Positions 11,911-26,900 of a DNA stretch of 64,000 nucleotides are shown here, one piece after another. Source of the DNA: Nematostella vectensis (lineage: Eukaryota; Cnidaria; Anthozoa; Actiniaria; Edwardsiidae); NCBI RefSeq assembly GCF_932526225.1, contig NC_064042.1, positions 16,364,751 to 16,428,750 of the forward strand. Direction: 5' to 3'. The notes under the pieces were generated by a model. That model searched no databases. It saw nothing but the letters and a program-made list of their open reading frames with translations, and was not told the origin of the DNA. The translations under genes and the position numbers were made by a program. Within the stretch, counting starts at the first letter, position 1, and each line of letters starts with the position of its first letter.

Positions 11911-14900
11911 AGCTCGTTTCACTTGTTAAGTGTTGCCGTCATTGGCATCATAATTTAATGTTTCTCTGTAGTGCATAAATTACATCTTTTAGTTTCCTTA
12001 GAGTATGCCTTTGCTCTAGCTATTATCTTCCAACTTACTGTGTAATTGATTCTCCTATCTTTTAACTGCCATGTGTGCTTTCTCGATTCGGTCCCGTTTC
12101 TCCTACTTTCAATTGTAAATGAAGAAGCGTGATTCTTCATCTTTCTTAAACTCGTTCGCTGTTAGACCTACATTTGTCCCCTGTCTCTACTTTAGCCTAG
12201 TAAACTCTCTTTTTCGAGGCATTCCCCGTTTAAAGGACAGTCTTCCCTTTTCCTACAATTGCATTTCCTATCGCACTTTACCTGCACATTGTCCCTTCTT
12301 TTCAAAATGATCTTTCAGTGCCCATCAATTATTTTTTTTTTTACATTTGGCATACAGCTTTAGCTAATCTTAAGAGTGTTCCTGTGGAAGATTTCCTTAA
12401 GGGTGCTGCCAGCGGGAAAAGACTTTTCAACTAACTTAACCCATTGACTCCTGGCTTTTTTGGAGCTGAATTTCCAAAAATTAGACTGAAAACAGATACC
12501 TCCCCCCCTATTCTGAGTTTTATACAGCCCGTCAAAGTCAAACACAGCTGCACCTAGTCAGCGGTATCCAATCTTTCCAACAGTGCTTTGCGGTCCCCAC
12601 TTTTAATCCCTCGTCGATGTGCTGAAGCCAGCACAAGTTGATGGTTGCTTGTATTTTTCATCAAAAATACAGCTATGAGCATATTAGGAGAGTGTCTCAG
12701 GACATCATGAAGTCTTTTGGGGCATAATAGAGTGCTTTGCTTATGGATATTTGCAAGCAAAGGTGGATTCATGATGATTTTTTCTTGTTTGGCTTTGCCC
12801 AGATGAGAAAATAATTTTCACCACAGCTCTCCTAAATGCTGATTCGTTTGGCTTCGGGGTGAAAAGACTTATAAAAAACCATCTGACTTTGGGGAGAGGA
12901 GTGTTGACTGGCCCTCCCCTCGTGGATTTTCCCCTGGATCTCCCAGAATGCTTTGCAATACGTAAAGATATTTTCGTGGTTGTACAATCCTTCAAGGGAT
13001 GGACATTGTGTTTTGAGGCCAAGGAAATGTACCTGGAGGATCAGAATAAAGGTATCTATTTGTGTCTTGAGCTGTGTTTGCTGATCTCTCTCCCTTGTGT
13101 GGTATTTTGAGCGTTTTATTGAGAGGGGTGATTCTGCTTTTCTCTCCTTGTTCGATTTGAGATTTGTCAAAGAACCTGTGCTATTATTTGGCTTAAGAGT
13201 AAATGCCAACACCTTGGTTGGATGCACAAATGCGAGACCATTTATCCCTTAGACTGATGCCTGAGTATCTTCATCTTGTTGTGTTTATTTTGAATTTATG
13301 AATTTTTTGGGTTGTGGGTACTTCCCAAAGCCGGTACAGGCCGGTTGAGGGGTCAATGTGTTTAGGAATTCTCTGCCTATATTTGTGCTCACGTTTTTGT
13401 TAAAAGGTTGATTATACCAGATAATGTTCCTTTGTCTATTGCGTCGTTGCGCACCAGGCCTATGTGCTCTTGGCTTGAACTTGAGCAGGTAGTTATAGCC
13501 GCTTTTCCTCAGCGCGTTTTGGTATTTGGGTGCGGCGTTGATGAAGGTTTCCTCGTCATACGATATTTCTGACAGTCTTCTATTTATTGAATCTGGTATA
13601 TTTTTTATGATGTTTGGAGGGTGGTTGGACTTGCTGTGCCCGTATTGTGGTATATTCGCTGGCTTGGAGCATGGTTTAAATTTACCTGTGTTGAGGTTTC
13701 TGGTTACGTCGAGGAAGTTCTCGATCTTCTTATTTGCTTCAATGGTGACTCTTAACCCGATGTCAGCAAATATCTTGCATATTCTTTTCTTTGTCATTTC
13801 TATGCTTCTAGGTGCTTGCGACATAATTGCCAGCCCGTCATATCTATAAAGACCAATGTTGATTTCTGGAATCTGTTTTAGCTGGTGTAGTAAGAAGCAT
13901 CCGACCAATTCGCATGTCTCCGCTCCATCGTAGCTTCCCATTGTCACATCGAATAATGTGGAAGATGATTTCTTCTCCCATGGTACGCCGTTGCTAAATA
14001 GAAGCTAGTGCTTGGGTTTTGTAATGATATCGCGTTCGTCGGTCGTGAAGTTCACATGCCCTGATGGAAATCCCAGTGCTCGTTCTAGTAGGGTCTCGGT
14101 GATAGATGGATAAAACTCCACAACATCGAAGCATATAAAGGCTGAATTCTCCGTACTTGGTAGCTGTCTGTACCATTCTAGAACAGATGACCTGTTTTTC
14201 CATTGGTTCACCTCGGATCATAGATCATAGTGTTTAATGATTATATATTTTAGCATATTTGTAGTTACTCAGGGCTCCGGTTGAAAGCAGAGGCCAGTTT
14301 TAGCTTCTGATTGGACAACCTTGAGTAATAAAAACAAAGGTTTCTATCACTGGTCCAAGGCTTTTACCTGACATAACAAACTAAGCTCCTCCACAGCCTC
14401 GACGTGGCCGCAGGTGGTTCAGTCGAAAGCTCCACCTAGGCGTGGTTCCTGTGGCAAGGGATGGTGACACTCGCCTTAGTCTTGTACGTCCCCGAGTCCC
14501 ACAGAACATTACCCACATTGTCCACGGCTACAAGCTTTATCTCGAGCTTCTTTTCCAACTCAAAGAGGACTTCTTTGATGCAAGGATCTTTCCCCGCTTT
14601 TTGGTTAGACCAAGGGAACATGATGTGGTGCGATTCCTCAAGAAGTCGGCAACATAACTCAAAATACAGTTAGCGACAGGCGTCGTTGACTTGAATCTCA
14701 CATGAAGTAGGTACGCTCGTCCTTTCTCCCAAATACCCGCATCGATACCTTTCAGGCCACCGACTGTGGTTTTGTCTCCTCTTTTGATTAGAGACCCAAC
14801 AATTGTGTGCTCCGAGCGCCCTTCCTCCTCTGTGATTGGCGCCAATGCCTCTTTTGGAGCCTTCCCAACTACCGTAAATAGTCTGTAACGCTAGTCAGGG

Positions 14901-17900
14901 TCTACCATTTCAATCACTGGTGGCAACACTACGTTCGCCCGCAGAGAATCTCGCTCGTGCTAGACACGCCGAGTCATCGATGAGACGAAGATGAGCGCCG
15001 CCAACGAAGAGAGTAGTACTTCTCGGGATCTAAGTCCTCAGAACTAAAGCCAGAATCCCGCTGGATTAACGGACCGGCCTTCCTGTCTCAGACAGACCGA
15101 GGATCACTGGCCTCGAGAGCCATCCGCAACGACTCTGATAGATGATGATGCGAAAGTAATGGCCAGTTGGATGGGGCATGTTTCATGTGACAAGTCCTGT
15201 TTCCCGACACTGGGAGGTTCTCGTCGTGGACGCGTTATCGTCGTCTTATAGCGTGGATGTATCGCTTCCGGAAGATCGGCGAGTCAAGTCAACGTTGACA
15301 GTTGCAGAGCTAGAGAATGCTGACGAGATCGCTGTTAGACGATCACAGATGGAGTCGTTTAAAGAAGATGTGCTTTCCCTTAAGGCGGACAAGCCTCTGC
15401 CGCCGCATAGTAGATGGGCAGCACTTCGACCCTTCCTAGATGAAAACGGAGCTCTCCTCGTAAGAGTTCGTCTCAGCAAAGCGAACTTCAGTTAAGATGT
15501 CAAGCATCCGCTAATCCTGGACCCGAATAGTTTAGTGACTCGGTTAATTATATCACATTACCATTGTACACTTCGCTGTGCGAGTGTTGACCACGTCCAG
15601 AACGAGCTGCGACAGCGCTACTGGATCCTGAAAGGACTAGCTGCCGTCCGTAAAGTGTACTACGGTGCGTACTTTGTCGGCTGAGACGAGCACGAGCTCA
15701 ACCCCCGTCATGGCATACTTACCCAGTTGTCGCGTAGCCTCCGAGCAGCCACCATTTACACATACAGGTGTGGATTACTTCGGTCCCATGCTGGTTAGAT
15801 GGGGACGCAGCACTGAGAAAAGGTACGGCGTGCTTTTTACTTGTATGACCACCTGCGCTGTTCATCTGGAGATCGCGCGTTATCTAGAAGCTGAATGCGA
15901 CGAATAATGGCTAGACGAGGGAAACTGGCTCATATGTACTCTGACAACGGAACCAATTTTTTAGGGGCAAAAAAGGAGCTTCGAGATGCTCTGGCGGAAT
16001 GGAACAAGGATCACATCGCTGATGAAATGTCACAAATGCCGTGATGAAGAAGCTTTGACCCCTTATCACTTCCTGCTTGGGCCCGAATCTTATAATCAAT
16101 TCCTCCGGGAATTGTTACAGATCGAGATCTGTGTCGTCGCAAGGCATGGAAGCATGCACAAGTGATGACGGAGCACTTAGAAGGAGATGGTTACGTGAGT
16201 ACCTTCCGTCTCTTACGGAAAGGAGGAAGTCGAACCGGGAAGTCAAGGACATCCAAGCAGGGGACGTGGTCCCGGTCATCGATAAGAACGCAACCCGTGG
16301 GTGCTGGCCTATCAGTCGAGTAGTCCGTACCCTACCTGGACGGGACGGGAGGTGGCCACTAAGAGTGGTGCGTACGTGCGTCCGGTGACAAAGCTGTGCG
16401 TGTTGGAGCGAGCATAATAAGGTACCTGGCGTCGCACTCGTGGGGGGGGGGGGGGGGGGGGGGAGGATGTTGCAGACAGACTCGCGGGCTTCCTGTGCGG
16501 AGGGTCACGTGACTGCCGAGCCGCCATGAGTTTCACTTTGACGAAGACCAGCGAAGTGAATGGGGCGGCTCGGTAAGTACTGTTGTTTTATCGACGTTTT
16601 AGGATAATGTTTACACGTTTTTAGAATATTGTTCAAGCATAGACTTTGGGCTATATCTGATTGTCTATCTATGTTGTTTTTAACACTTGTTACCGCCGAT
16701 GGAAGATGAATTACATACCAGACCTTATACCTTATATCGTTTATATTATTTGAACTTATAAACTTATACCGCATGAATTTGATTTCTTTTTCGCTATTCT
16801 GGTTCGCTATTTCGGAGAAATTAACAATTATACTATTTCCATTGAGGTGGAAAGTGGCGAAATATCTACCGGGAGCCGAAGTGGAAATGGTATAACTGTT
16901 TTAGTATATAAAACGAACTTTAGAGCTTTACTTGCAAATCGGCTGTTAAACCCTCCATTTTGCTTGATTTCGGGTCGCAGAAAAATATCCCAATCCTAGG
17001 AGGTGTATATTGCATTTTATCCCGAGTTTCTCAACCAATCAAAATGCTTGTTTTTGCGAGGTTCTCGAGTTTTATATACTAAATGTATGTATTCTGTGTA
17101 TATTGAGACCGCGCTATACTACTTCTTATATATGCATGTATTCTGACCTTTTCTTCGCATGCAAGCGTTTCGGCAGCTGGACTTGGTCGGGAAATTGTTT
17201 GCGTTACCATGGCAACCACCGAACGTGAACTTAATGCATTTTCGAGTCTCATTGTTGTAGTACCATCTTTGGATGGAGGCGCGGCAAACGCCGGGATTCT
17301 TGGGTAGGTCACAGATTGAAATGACGCCTACGATACAGAACTACTGTCACGTCATAAGACCACGCAATACGGGTAATGCAATTTAGCAATTTAGTAATGC
17401 ATTACTGTCTCATAATAAAGTCACATAACGCTGTTAAACAGCACTGTCACACAATACTGTCACATAATACTTTCAAGCAATACTATCAGTAATGCCACGT
17501 TATATGGGAACAGAATGTCGAACAAAATGCGTGTTTATCTTGTAACACAATACAGCCTGACTGGCGGTCTCACTAGCATCTCACAAATAGCAATGACCAT
17601 CACGCACTAGTACCCCGCTTTCATTGTAAAGTAGTTGTACCACCGCAAGCGTTTAACCCATTGCTGTACTAAAGTAATTGGGCGTGCGTTGTGATTTTGC
17701 GTCACGCAATATTGCGTGGAGACAGAAATGATTTTCCCAACAAATATGGTGGGTGTTTTCACGATATCTTAAAGTCCTGTCAACCTTATACTCCCTGCGC
17801 ACCCTACAGCCATGTGACTTACCGGGTGTTGAGGACATCGTTGAGTTTTCAGTAGATGTGATGTTGGTACGAGACGTGACCAGTGATGGTTTGGCTATGA

Positions 17901-20900
17901 AAAAAGATGGTATCCAGTTACTTCGTCCATAAACCGCGTCGTCCACAACCAACTTGTCCACAAGTTGAGCCAACACGCCCACGCATAGTTTTCACAAAAA
18001 AGTAGCCTGGTAGCATCAAGTGTTTTATATTAAAATGTTTAACTTTAAAAAAGAGTCTTTTTTAGAACTTTGTATGCACAGTTATTTGGAACACCAATTC
18101 GACATAAAACATTGCATTAAAACGAACTCTTACTAACCCCTACGTAACTAGCACCGACTTGATCCCTGGAATATGTAGATCGAGGATCGTGTAGTTATTT
18201 TTGTGCGATTTAAGTGACGCGGCTAAGATTAGCAATTTCTTTTACGTCGCTTCAAGACCGTTGCGTTGTTTAACAAGAAAACACTGCCGACACAAATTCA
18301 ACACGAAAATTTCGCTCTTATTTCTTTAATACATCATAAACCCCTATATAACTAGCACTGAATTAATCCCTGGGATACGTAGATTAAGGATGGTGTAGTT
18401 ATTTTTGTGCGATTTGACTGGTTAGTGGACGAAGTAACTGTAAACAAAAAATATCTACGTCAAATGGAACTACTGTCGAGTCAGACATTTGAGTCAAAGA
18501 TGAGTAATTGTTATTGGTCATTCTAATAGTTGCAATTTGGTCTTGACTTTTGATTTTTGCCGTTTTCATCATTTCTAGATTGGTTGTTTGTGTAGGAACG
18601 AGTTTCTGTTGGGGACCGATGTCACTCAATCACGACTAACATGCCAACCTAACCAATCAGGAACTTTCTAATCCGGGTAAAAGTAAAAAATGGTTATGAT
18701 ATTATGCCTTTGGTTCAAAGCGCTAAAACTTTAAGTCAAATAATGTAATGAGTGTTTTTCTGCAATTCATGGGCTCATGATTTCTAACTTCTTTAGCTTT
18801 GTATAAGGGCAAATAAAACATGAAATAACTATAATCTTTAGTTGTTGATTTGACCGAAACAAGCAAATGCAAGACTCGATGCAAACGGGTGTGAGGGGCC
18901 TGGTTGTGTTTCTTTCACATAATTGAATAATTCGACGCACTATCCACTTGACAAGGGCTTTTGACTTTTATCAAAGGTTAAACAAAGGGTAAAATAAATG
19001 AGTAAGAGATGGCCAATTAACATCGGTTGGCAGTGTTCGGTACTGCTCCCTTTAAAGTCCGACTTACCGTGGTCCTTTGCGGGTACACAAACCCCGACCT
19101 CCGGTATGCCTTGGTCGGGTATCCCGGGGATTTGCACTTTACACCAGTATCCTGGGGGACATGTGGAGCTTTCTTCTCCGGCCGAGCTCTGAAAAATACT
19201 GCAAGTCCTGAGTTGGTCCCTGCAATGCATCTTGGTCCGACACCGCCACTCGCCATGATGGCACACACTGAGAAATAAATAGACTTTTGTAACCGCCACT
19301 CGCCATGATGGCATACTACTGCCGCTTTATGTGATAAATACTGCCGCTTTATGTGATAACTACTGCCGCTTAATGTGATAACTACTGCCGCTTAATGTGA
19401 TAAATACTGCCGCTTTATGTGATAAATACTGCCGTTTTATGTGATTACTACTGCCGCTTAATGTGATAACTACTGCCGCTTAATGTGATAAATACTGCCG
19501 CTTTATGTGATAGCTACTGCCGCTTATAATGTGATAGCTACTGCCGCTTAATGTGATAACTACTGCCGCTTTATGTGATAAATACTGCCGCTTTATGTGA
19601 TAACTACTGCCGCTTAATGTGATAACTACTGCCGCTTTATGTGATAAATACTGCCGTTTTATGTGATAAATACTGCCGTTTTATGTGATTACTACTGCCG
19701 CTTAATGTGATAACTACTGCCGCTTAATGTGATAACTACTGCCGCTTATAATGTGATAACTACTGCCGCTTAATGTGATAACTACTGCCGCTTATAATGT
19801 GATAACTACTGCCGCTTATAATGTGATAACTACTGCCGCTTTATGTGATAACTACTGCCGCTTATAATGTGATAGCTACTGCCGCTTATAATGTGATAAA
19901 TACTGCCGCTCAATGTGATAAATACTGCCGCTTAATGTGATAAATACTGCCGCTTTATGTGATAAATACTGCCGTTTTATGTGATTACTACTGCCGCTTA
20001 ATGTGATAAATACTGCCGCTTTATGTGATAGCTACTGCCGCTTATAATGTGATAGCTACTGCCGCTTAATGTGATAACTACTGCCGCTTTATGTGATAAA
20101 TACTGCCGCTTAATGTGATAACTACTGCCGCTTAATGCGATAACTACTGCCGCTTAATGTGATAAATACTGCCGCTTAATGTGATAGCTACTGCCGCTTA
20201 ATGTGATAACTACTGCCGCTTATAATGTGATAGCTACTGCCGCTTATAATGTGATAAATACTGCCGCTTAATGTGATAGCTACTGCCGCTTATAATGTGA
20301 TAAATACTGCCGCTTATAATGTGATAGCTACTGCCGCTTTATGTGATTACCACTGCCGCTTTATTTGAGCAAACTTATTGACGCTTACGAATAAAGCCAA
20401 TATTTTTTTTTCAGACTGTCATTTCTGTGTTTATTTTGGCTTGAATTTGCCACTCAAAAGAACACGGTAATCTCTTAGCAAAAGTCCCCAATTAACGCTT
20501 AATGTGATACTAGTTCTTAATGCATTATATATTTTCATATTATTACATATTATTATTTATTATTTTGGGGGTCCGGTATCCATCAAATCGCGCGCTCTGA
20601 TTGGCTCTCGTGAGGTCCGGTATCCTACGATGCGGACCCCGCGATACCGGACCGCTCACCTCCAAAGTTCGAAATAAATAGTTGATTTGTAAAATGACCA
20701 TCTAAAACTGGATTTTTACTCCCGAGGTTATAGATCTTTACACTAAAACGGCATTTTATTTGTCATTTTATCTAGAATCGTTGACGTTACGGAAAATGGG
20801 CTTCAAACTCCCTGTGTTTTGACAATTTCCCGACATAATGATTTTGCAACGCGCGCGGCAATTTCAAGTTTGCTGAAAGTTTATTTGGGATAAAGAACGG

Positions 20901-23900
20901 CAGCAAATCGACACTCTAGGAACTAACCTGCATAATCAGCAAAACACGTTGAGAACGACGTATCAATTTTGGACTAAACTATTTGACCAAATTTTCGGTC
21001 AAAACTCAATGAATGTCTTCTTTGGAGGTTATTTATTTCTGGAGGATTAAAAGCGTTGTGTGGAAATACAAAATGGAGTTTATTGAACGATCATGAGCGA
21101 ACAAACTCTTCACGAACATCGACGAAAGTCAGAAGCGAAACCTCGCCTCGTGCAACCATAAGCCCGTAAGTTAAACAAAGTTGGAATATTTATTGAGGAA
21201 AAAAATAAATTTCAACGCTAACGTATAAAACTTTCATGCCTAATGTAATAAAAATGAATCTTTGAATTAGAATAACGAGTTTGATTATGGTAAGACAGTC
21301 AAAGGGGCTGCGAATCAATAACGTTAGGTAAAGGACTTTTGATACCACAAAACCGAGGGTCAGAATTCTTAGGGTCAATGTACAAAGGCCTCACGTGGAA
21401 TCGATGAGTATATTATTTTTTTGGGTACGTTGAAATGGTTTATAATACGACGCGTGCAGTTGTTTTGAGTCAATTCAAAATTTCTTCAAAATTATTTATA
21501 AATCAGAAAAAATCAAATTAAAGTTTACATGGTATGTTTTAAGCCTCTGTGAAAACAGAGTTTTATAAATTAGCCAATTACCAGTGAAACAACAATAAAA
21601 GCGACATACCATTTCTCGCAGGGCATGCTTCCTTTTCTTGAGTCCCCATATCTGTATGTCTGGCCGTCAAAATAACACTCTAGAGAGGAAACGACTCCCA
21701 TAACATGTCATATATATAAACATAACCCATTAAACACCCCCCCTCAACAATGGAGAGGCGAACACATACATACACACCACCCATTAAACATTCCCTCAAC
21801 AATGGAGGGGCGAACACATATATACTCACCACCCATTAAACATTCCCCTCAACAATGGAGGGCCGAACACATATATACACACCACCCTATAAACACCCCC
21901 CTCAACAATGACCGAGAATAATAATATTTCCACTCCCAAGGAATACGGAATAATCCCTCCCCCACGTAATACTAATTCCCCGTCCGCGGAAACACTAATC
22001 CCCCCATTCCAACCCCCTCCCCTCCAGGAATACTATTTCCCCCTCCCCGGGAATACAAATCCCCCCCCCCCCCCCGAATACAATTTCCCATCTCCCCAGG
22101 AATACTAATCCCCCCCGGGAAAACTTACTTTTACATGGCCCTGGCCACATCACCCCGACCTCTTCTCCCAATTGGCATTCGTGTCTGTAGAGCTCGCACG
22201 CGTTTGTGTACTGTTTCCCATTCTTGCCGCATACAGGCGTCTGCTTCCACTTGCCGCTTTTGCAGTTTCTCGGACAAACACACACGGGCCTTCCTTGGCG
22301 GCTCAACTCGCACAGTTGGCGCAGACCGCATTGCTTGGTTGCGCAAGCAACTGAAATTTACATAGACTGTTAAGCCATTGCCTCCTGGCTATTTTGAGTT
22401 GTTTGACCAAAAAGCGAGAACAAATACCTCTCCCTCAATTTTGAGTGTGTTACAGCCAGTCATAAAACACCACTTACAGCCAGTCATAAAACACCACTTC
22501 ACCTAGTCAGATACCAGGTTGTACCCAGGCTTTTCAGCAGGCTTTGCGGTCCTAACACTTAGCTCACATCGCTTAGAGCAAGCATAAGATGACAGAAAAA
22601 TAAAGCTAATAAAAATACAGCTAAAAGCATATTAGGAGGACATCATTAAGTATATTGGGGAATAATTGAGTGCTGTGTTTACGGATAATTGCAAGCAAAG
22701 TTTCTTAAATTATTAAGCGAAAATAAGTAAAGATTTGGTCGTTTGGAGCTCCGCTTTTAGGCAATTCCTAAATCTATATACTAGATATATTTAGGCACTG
22801 CCTAAAGCGGAGCCCAGCATTTTTTGTCCTTATTTTTAAAGTACAAAAATTGTGGTTTAGATATCCAAGAGCTGTTTACAATTTCTGAAACTACCACAAG
22901 CTTTACAAAATATAATCGCGCTTTTCTCTAAATTCAAAACACTATTCAGGCCATTGGAAAAATGTCTTAAGTTTAATAGATAAAGTATTATCAGAAGATA
23001 CAATCTATATTCTTACCTTCATCCTAATAATATTTTGTCATCACCCTACCCCCGAAATTGCTTGTATTTCCAAAATACCAAAATGTTAGGTTTGAGCAAT
23101 CCTTGAGATTTCAAAACTATTAAATTGTATTTGTATAATTGAAGTATACTATGAAGAACAAAAATGAGAAGGCTAGTTAATATTTATCTTTCATCCATGA
23201 GTTATAAACATTTCAAAAGCGATCACAACAACACAAGCTTCTGATATTGTTTTGGGGGTTCTCCTTAGAAGTTTATTTTTTCCTTTTTGATACCAAGCAT
23301 GTTTGCTGAATGATGTTTTGCCTTTGAAAAAGTAAGTTATAAATATAGTTTGTGAATGGCAAAGAGACTTTTTCAAAGGGGAAAAGGTTACTTAACCTTT
23401 TTTATGATAATGGATTGGGCAGTTCGTTGCTGTCAAACACTACTTTGTAAGCCTTGAACGCGATAAATCTTATTGGGATGTAAAATAAGATACTAAAAGC
23501 TTTAAATAAATCCTGAATCTTTGTCGAAAGTAAAAGGAAAAGATTTCAACCGGGAAAAGTCTGTTATCAATAACACTAGCAATCGGGCGCGTTGGTCGAA
23601 TGGACGTTTGCCGTAAAATGATCAATTTCAAATAATTTAATGTATTATTATTTTTTAATATTCACATGATACCGGATTTGCCTCTGTTATTTAGTATGCC
23701 AAGTTTAAATTTCATTTGATCCAAAATAGAAAAAGAAATACAGGGAACAGAACAGGCAATTTCAGCTGTACGAATTGTTTTGACAATCTCTATCGCGAAC
23801 AGCTAGAACGAACGAAAGTATTCTACCGATAAAAGAGAGTCCATATTAATTAACCTATACTATTCATCGACAAGTCCCTCTAAAGTTGAGTCATCTTCTT

Positions 23901-26900
23901 TCGCTTTCCCATTTCAGCTTATCGTAGTTCTGTTCGTACCAAATGCCAGGGTATATTCATTCATAAATACAGTGTGTTTATGAATTGTCATGTTCTATAA
24001 TGTGATATAGTGTAATACTTGCAGTGTGTTCATGAATAGCCATGTTCTATAGTGTGATACATACAATGTGTTAATGAATGGTCATGCTCTATAGTTTGAT
24101 ACTCACAGTGTGATACTCACAGTGTGTTCATGAATGGTCATGTTCTATAGTGTGATACTCACAGTGTGTTCATGAATGGTCATGTTTTATAGTGTGATAC
24201 ATACAGTGTGTTCATGAATGGTCATGTTCTATAGTGTGATTAATACAGTGTGTTTATGAATTGTCGTGTTCTATAGCGTGATATTCACAGTCTGTTCATG
24301 AATGGTCATGTTCTATAGTGTGATACACAAAGTGTGTTCATGAATGGTCATGTCCTATAATGTGATACTCACAGTGTGTTCATGAATGGTCATGTTCTAT
24401 AATGTGATACTCACAATGTGTTTATGAATGGTCATGTTCTATAGTGTAATTAATACAGTGTGTTTATGAATGGTCATGTTCTATAGCGTGATATTCACAG
24501 TCTGTTCATGATTGGTCATGTTCTATAGTGTGATACTCTCAGTGTGTTCATGAATGGTCATATTCTATAATGTGATAATCACAGTGTGTTAATGAATGGT
24601 CATGTTCTATAGTGTGATAATCACAGTGTGTTCTATCATGAATGGTCATGTTCTATAGTGTGATACTCACAGTGTGTTCATGAATAGCCATGTTCTATAG
24701 TGTGATTCTCACAGTTTGTTCATAAATGGTCATGTTCTATAATGTGATACTCACAGTGTGTTCAAGAATGGTCATGTTCTATAATGTGATACTCACAATG
24801 TGTTCATGAATGGTCATGTTCTATAGTGTGATTAATACAGTGTGTTTATGAATTGTCATGTTCTATAGCGTGATATTCACAGTCTGTTCATGATTGGTCA
24901 TGTTCTATAGTGTGATACACAAAGTCTGTTCATGATTGGCCATGTTCTATAGTGTGATTCTCACAGTGTGTTCATAAATGGTCATGTTCTATAATGTGAT
25001 ACTCACAGTGTGTTTAAGAATGGTCATGTTCTATAATGTGATACTCACAATGTGTTCATGAATGGTCATGTTCTATAGTGTGATTAATACAGTGTGTTTA
25101 TGAATTGTCATGTTCTATAGCGTGATATTCACAGTCTGTTCATGATTGGTCATGTTCTATAGTGTGATACTCGCAGTGTGTTCATGAATGGTCATGTTCT
25201 ATAGTTTGATGCAGTGTGTTCATGAATGGCCATGTTCTATAGTGTGATTCATACAGTGTGTTTATAAATGGTCATGTTATATAGTGTGATACTCGCAGTG
25301 TGTTCATGAATGGTCATGTTCTATAGTTTGATACAGTGTGTTCATGAATGGTGATGTTCTATAGTTTGATACAGTGTGTTCATGAATGGCCATGTTCTAT
25401 AGTGGGATTTATACAGTGTGTTCATGAATGGTCATGTTCTTTAATGTTATACTCACAGTGTGTTCATGAATGGTCTTGTTCTAAGTGTGATACATCGGTG
25501 TGTTCAAAAAGGGTCATGTTCTATAGTGTGATAAATACAGTGTGTTAATGAATGGTCTTGTTCTATAATATGATACTCACAGTGTGTTCATGAATGGTCA
25601 TGTTCTATAATGTGATACTCACAGTGTGTTCATAAATCGTCATGTTCTATAGTGTGATACATACAGTGTGTTCATAAATGGTCATGTTCTATAGTGTGAG
25701 ACATACAGTGTGTTCATGAATGGTCTTGTTCTATAGTGTGATAATCACAGTGTGTTCTATCATGAATGGTCATGTTCTATAGTGTGATACACACAGTGTG
25801 TTCATAAATGGTATTGTTCTATAGTGTTATACACAAAGTGTGTTCATGAATGGTCATGTTATATAGCTTGATACTCGCAGTGTGTTCATGAATGGTCATG
25901 TTATATAGCTTGGTACTCACAGTGTGTTCATGAATGGTTATGTTCGGTAGTGCAATACTCACAGTGTGTTCATGAATGGTTATGTTCGGTAGTGCGATAC
26001 TCACAGTGTGTTCATAAATGGTCATGCTCTATAGTGTTATACATCGGTGTGTTCATAAATGGTGATGTTCTATAATGTGATACTCACAGTGTGTTTATGA
26101 ATGGTCATGTTCTATAGTGTGATACATACAGTGTGTTCATGAATGGTCATGTTCTATAGTGTGATACATACAGTGTGTTCATGAATGGTCATGTTCTATA
26201 GTGTGATTCTCACAGTGTGTTCATGAATGGTCATGTTCTATAGTGTGATTCTCACAGTGTGTTCATGAATGGTCATGTTCTATAGTGTGATACTCTCAGT
26301 GTGTTCATAAATGGTCATGTTCTATAGTGTGATACTCACAGTGTGTTCATGAATAGCCATGTTCTATAGTGTGATTCTCACAGTGTGTTCATGAATGGTC
26401 ATGTTCTATAATGTGATACTCACAGTGTGTTTAAGAATGGTCATGTTCTATAATGTGATACTCACAATGTGTTTATGAATGGTCATGTTCTATAGTGTGA
26501 TTAATACAGTGTGTTTATGAATTGTCATGTTCTATAGCGTGATATTCACAGTCTGTTCATGAATGGTCATGTTCTATAGTTTGATACAGTGTGTTCATGA
26601 ATGGTCATGTTCTATAGTTTGATACAGTGTGTTCATGAATGGCCATGTTCTATAGTGTGATTCATACAGTGTGTTTATAAATGGTCATGTTATATAGTGT
26701 GATACTCGCAGTGTGTTCATGAATGGTCATGTTCTATAGTTTGATACAGTGTGTTCATGAATGGTGATGTTCTATAGTTTGATACAGTGTGTTCATGAAT
26801 GGCCATGTTCTATAGTGGGATTTATACAGTGTGTTCATGAATGGTCATGTTCTTTAATGTTATACTCACAGTGTGTTCATGAATGGTCTTGTTCTAAGTG

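Larger units (their letters stand above)
9216..17147. other. Long gene 1 intron filled with transposon remains
   Basis: In order: a foldback element 9318-9775, a 51-bp tandem repeat, LINE remnants, a region with inverted ends 10607-11832, a (TA)n run (about 11874-11909), a reverse transcriptase gene interrupted by a TTAA element, an unidentified decayed coding fragment and a decayed BEL/Pao element. The flanking exons are both phase 1, so no gene 1 exon is required here. Confidence 0.7.

Noticed and set aside
18399-18629. 76-residue minus frame in a gene 1 intron
   Set aside because: No clear acceptor or donor and no cysteine pattern; the flanking exons already fit in phase.
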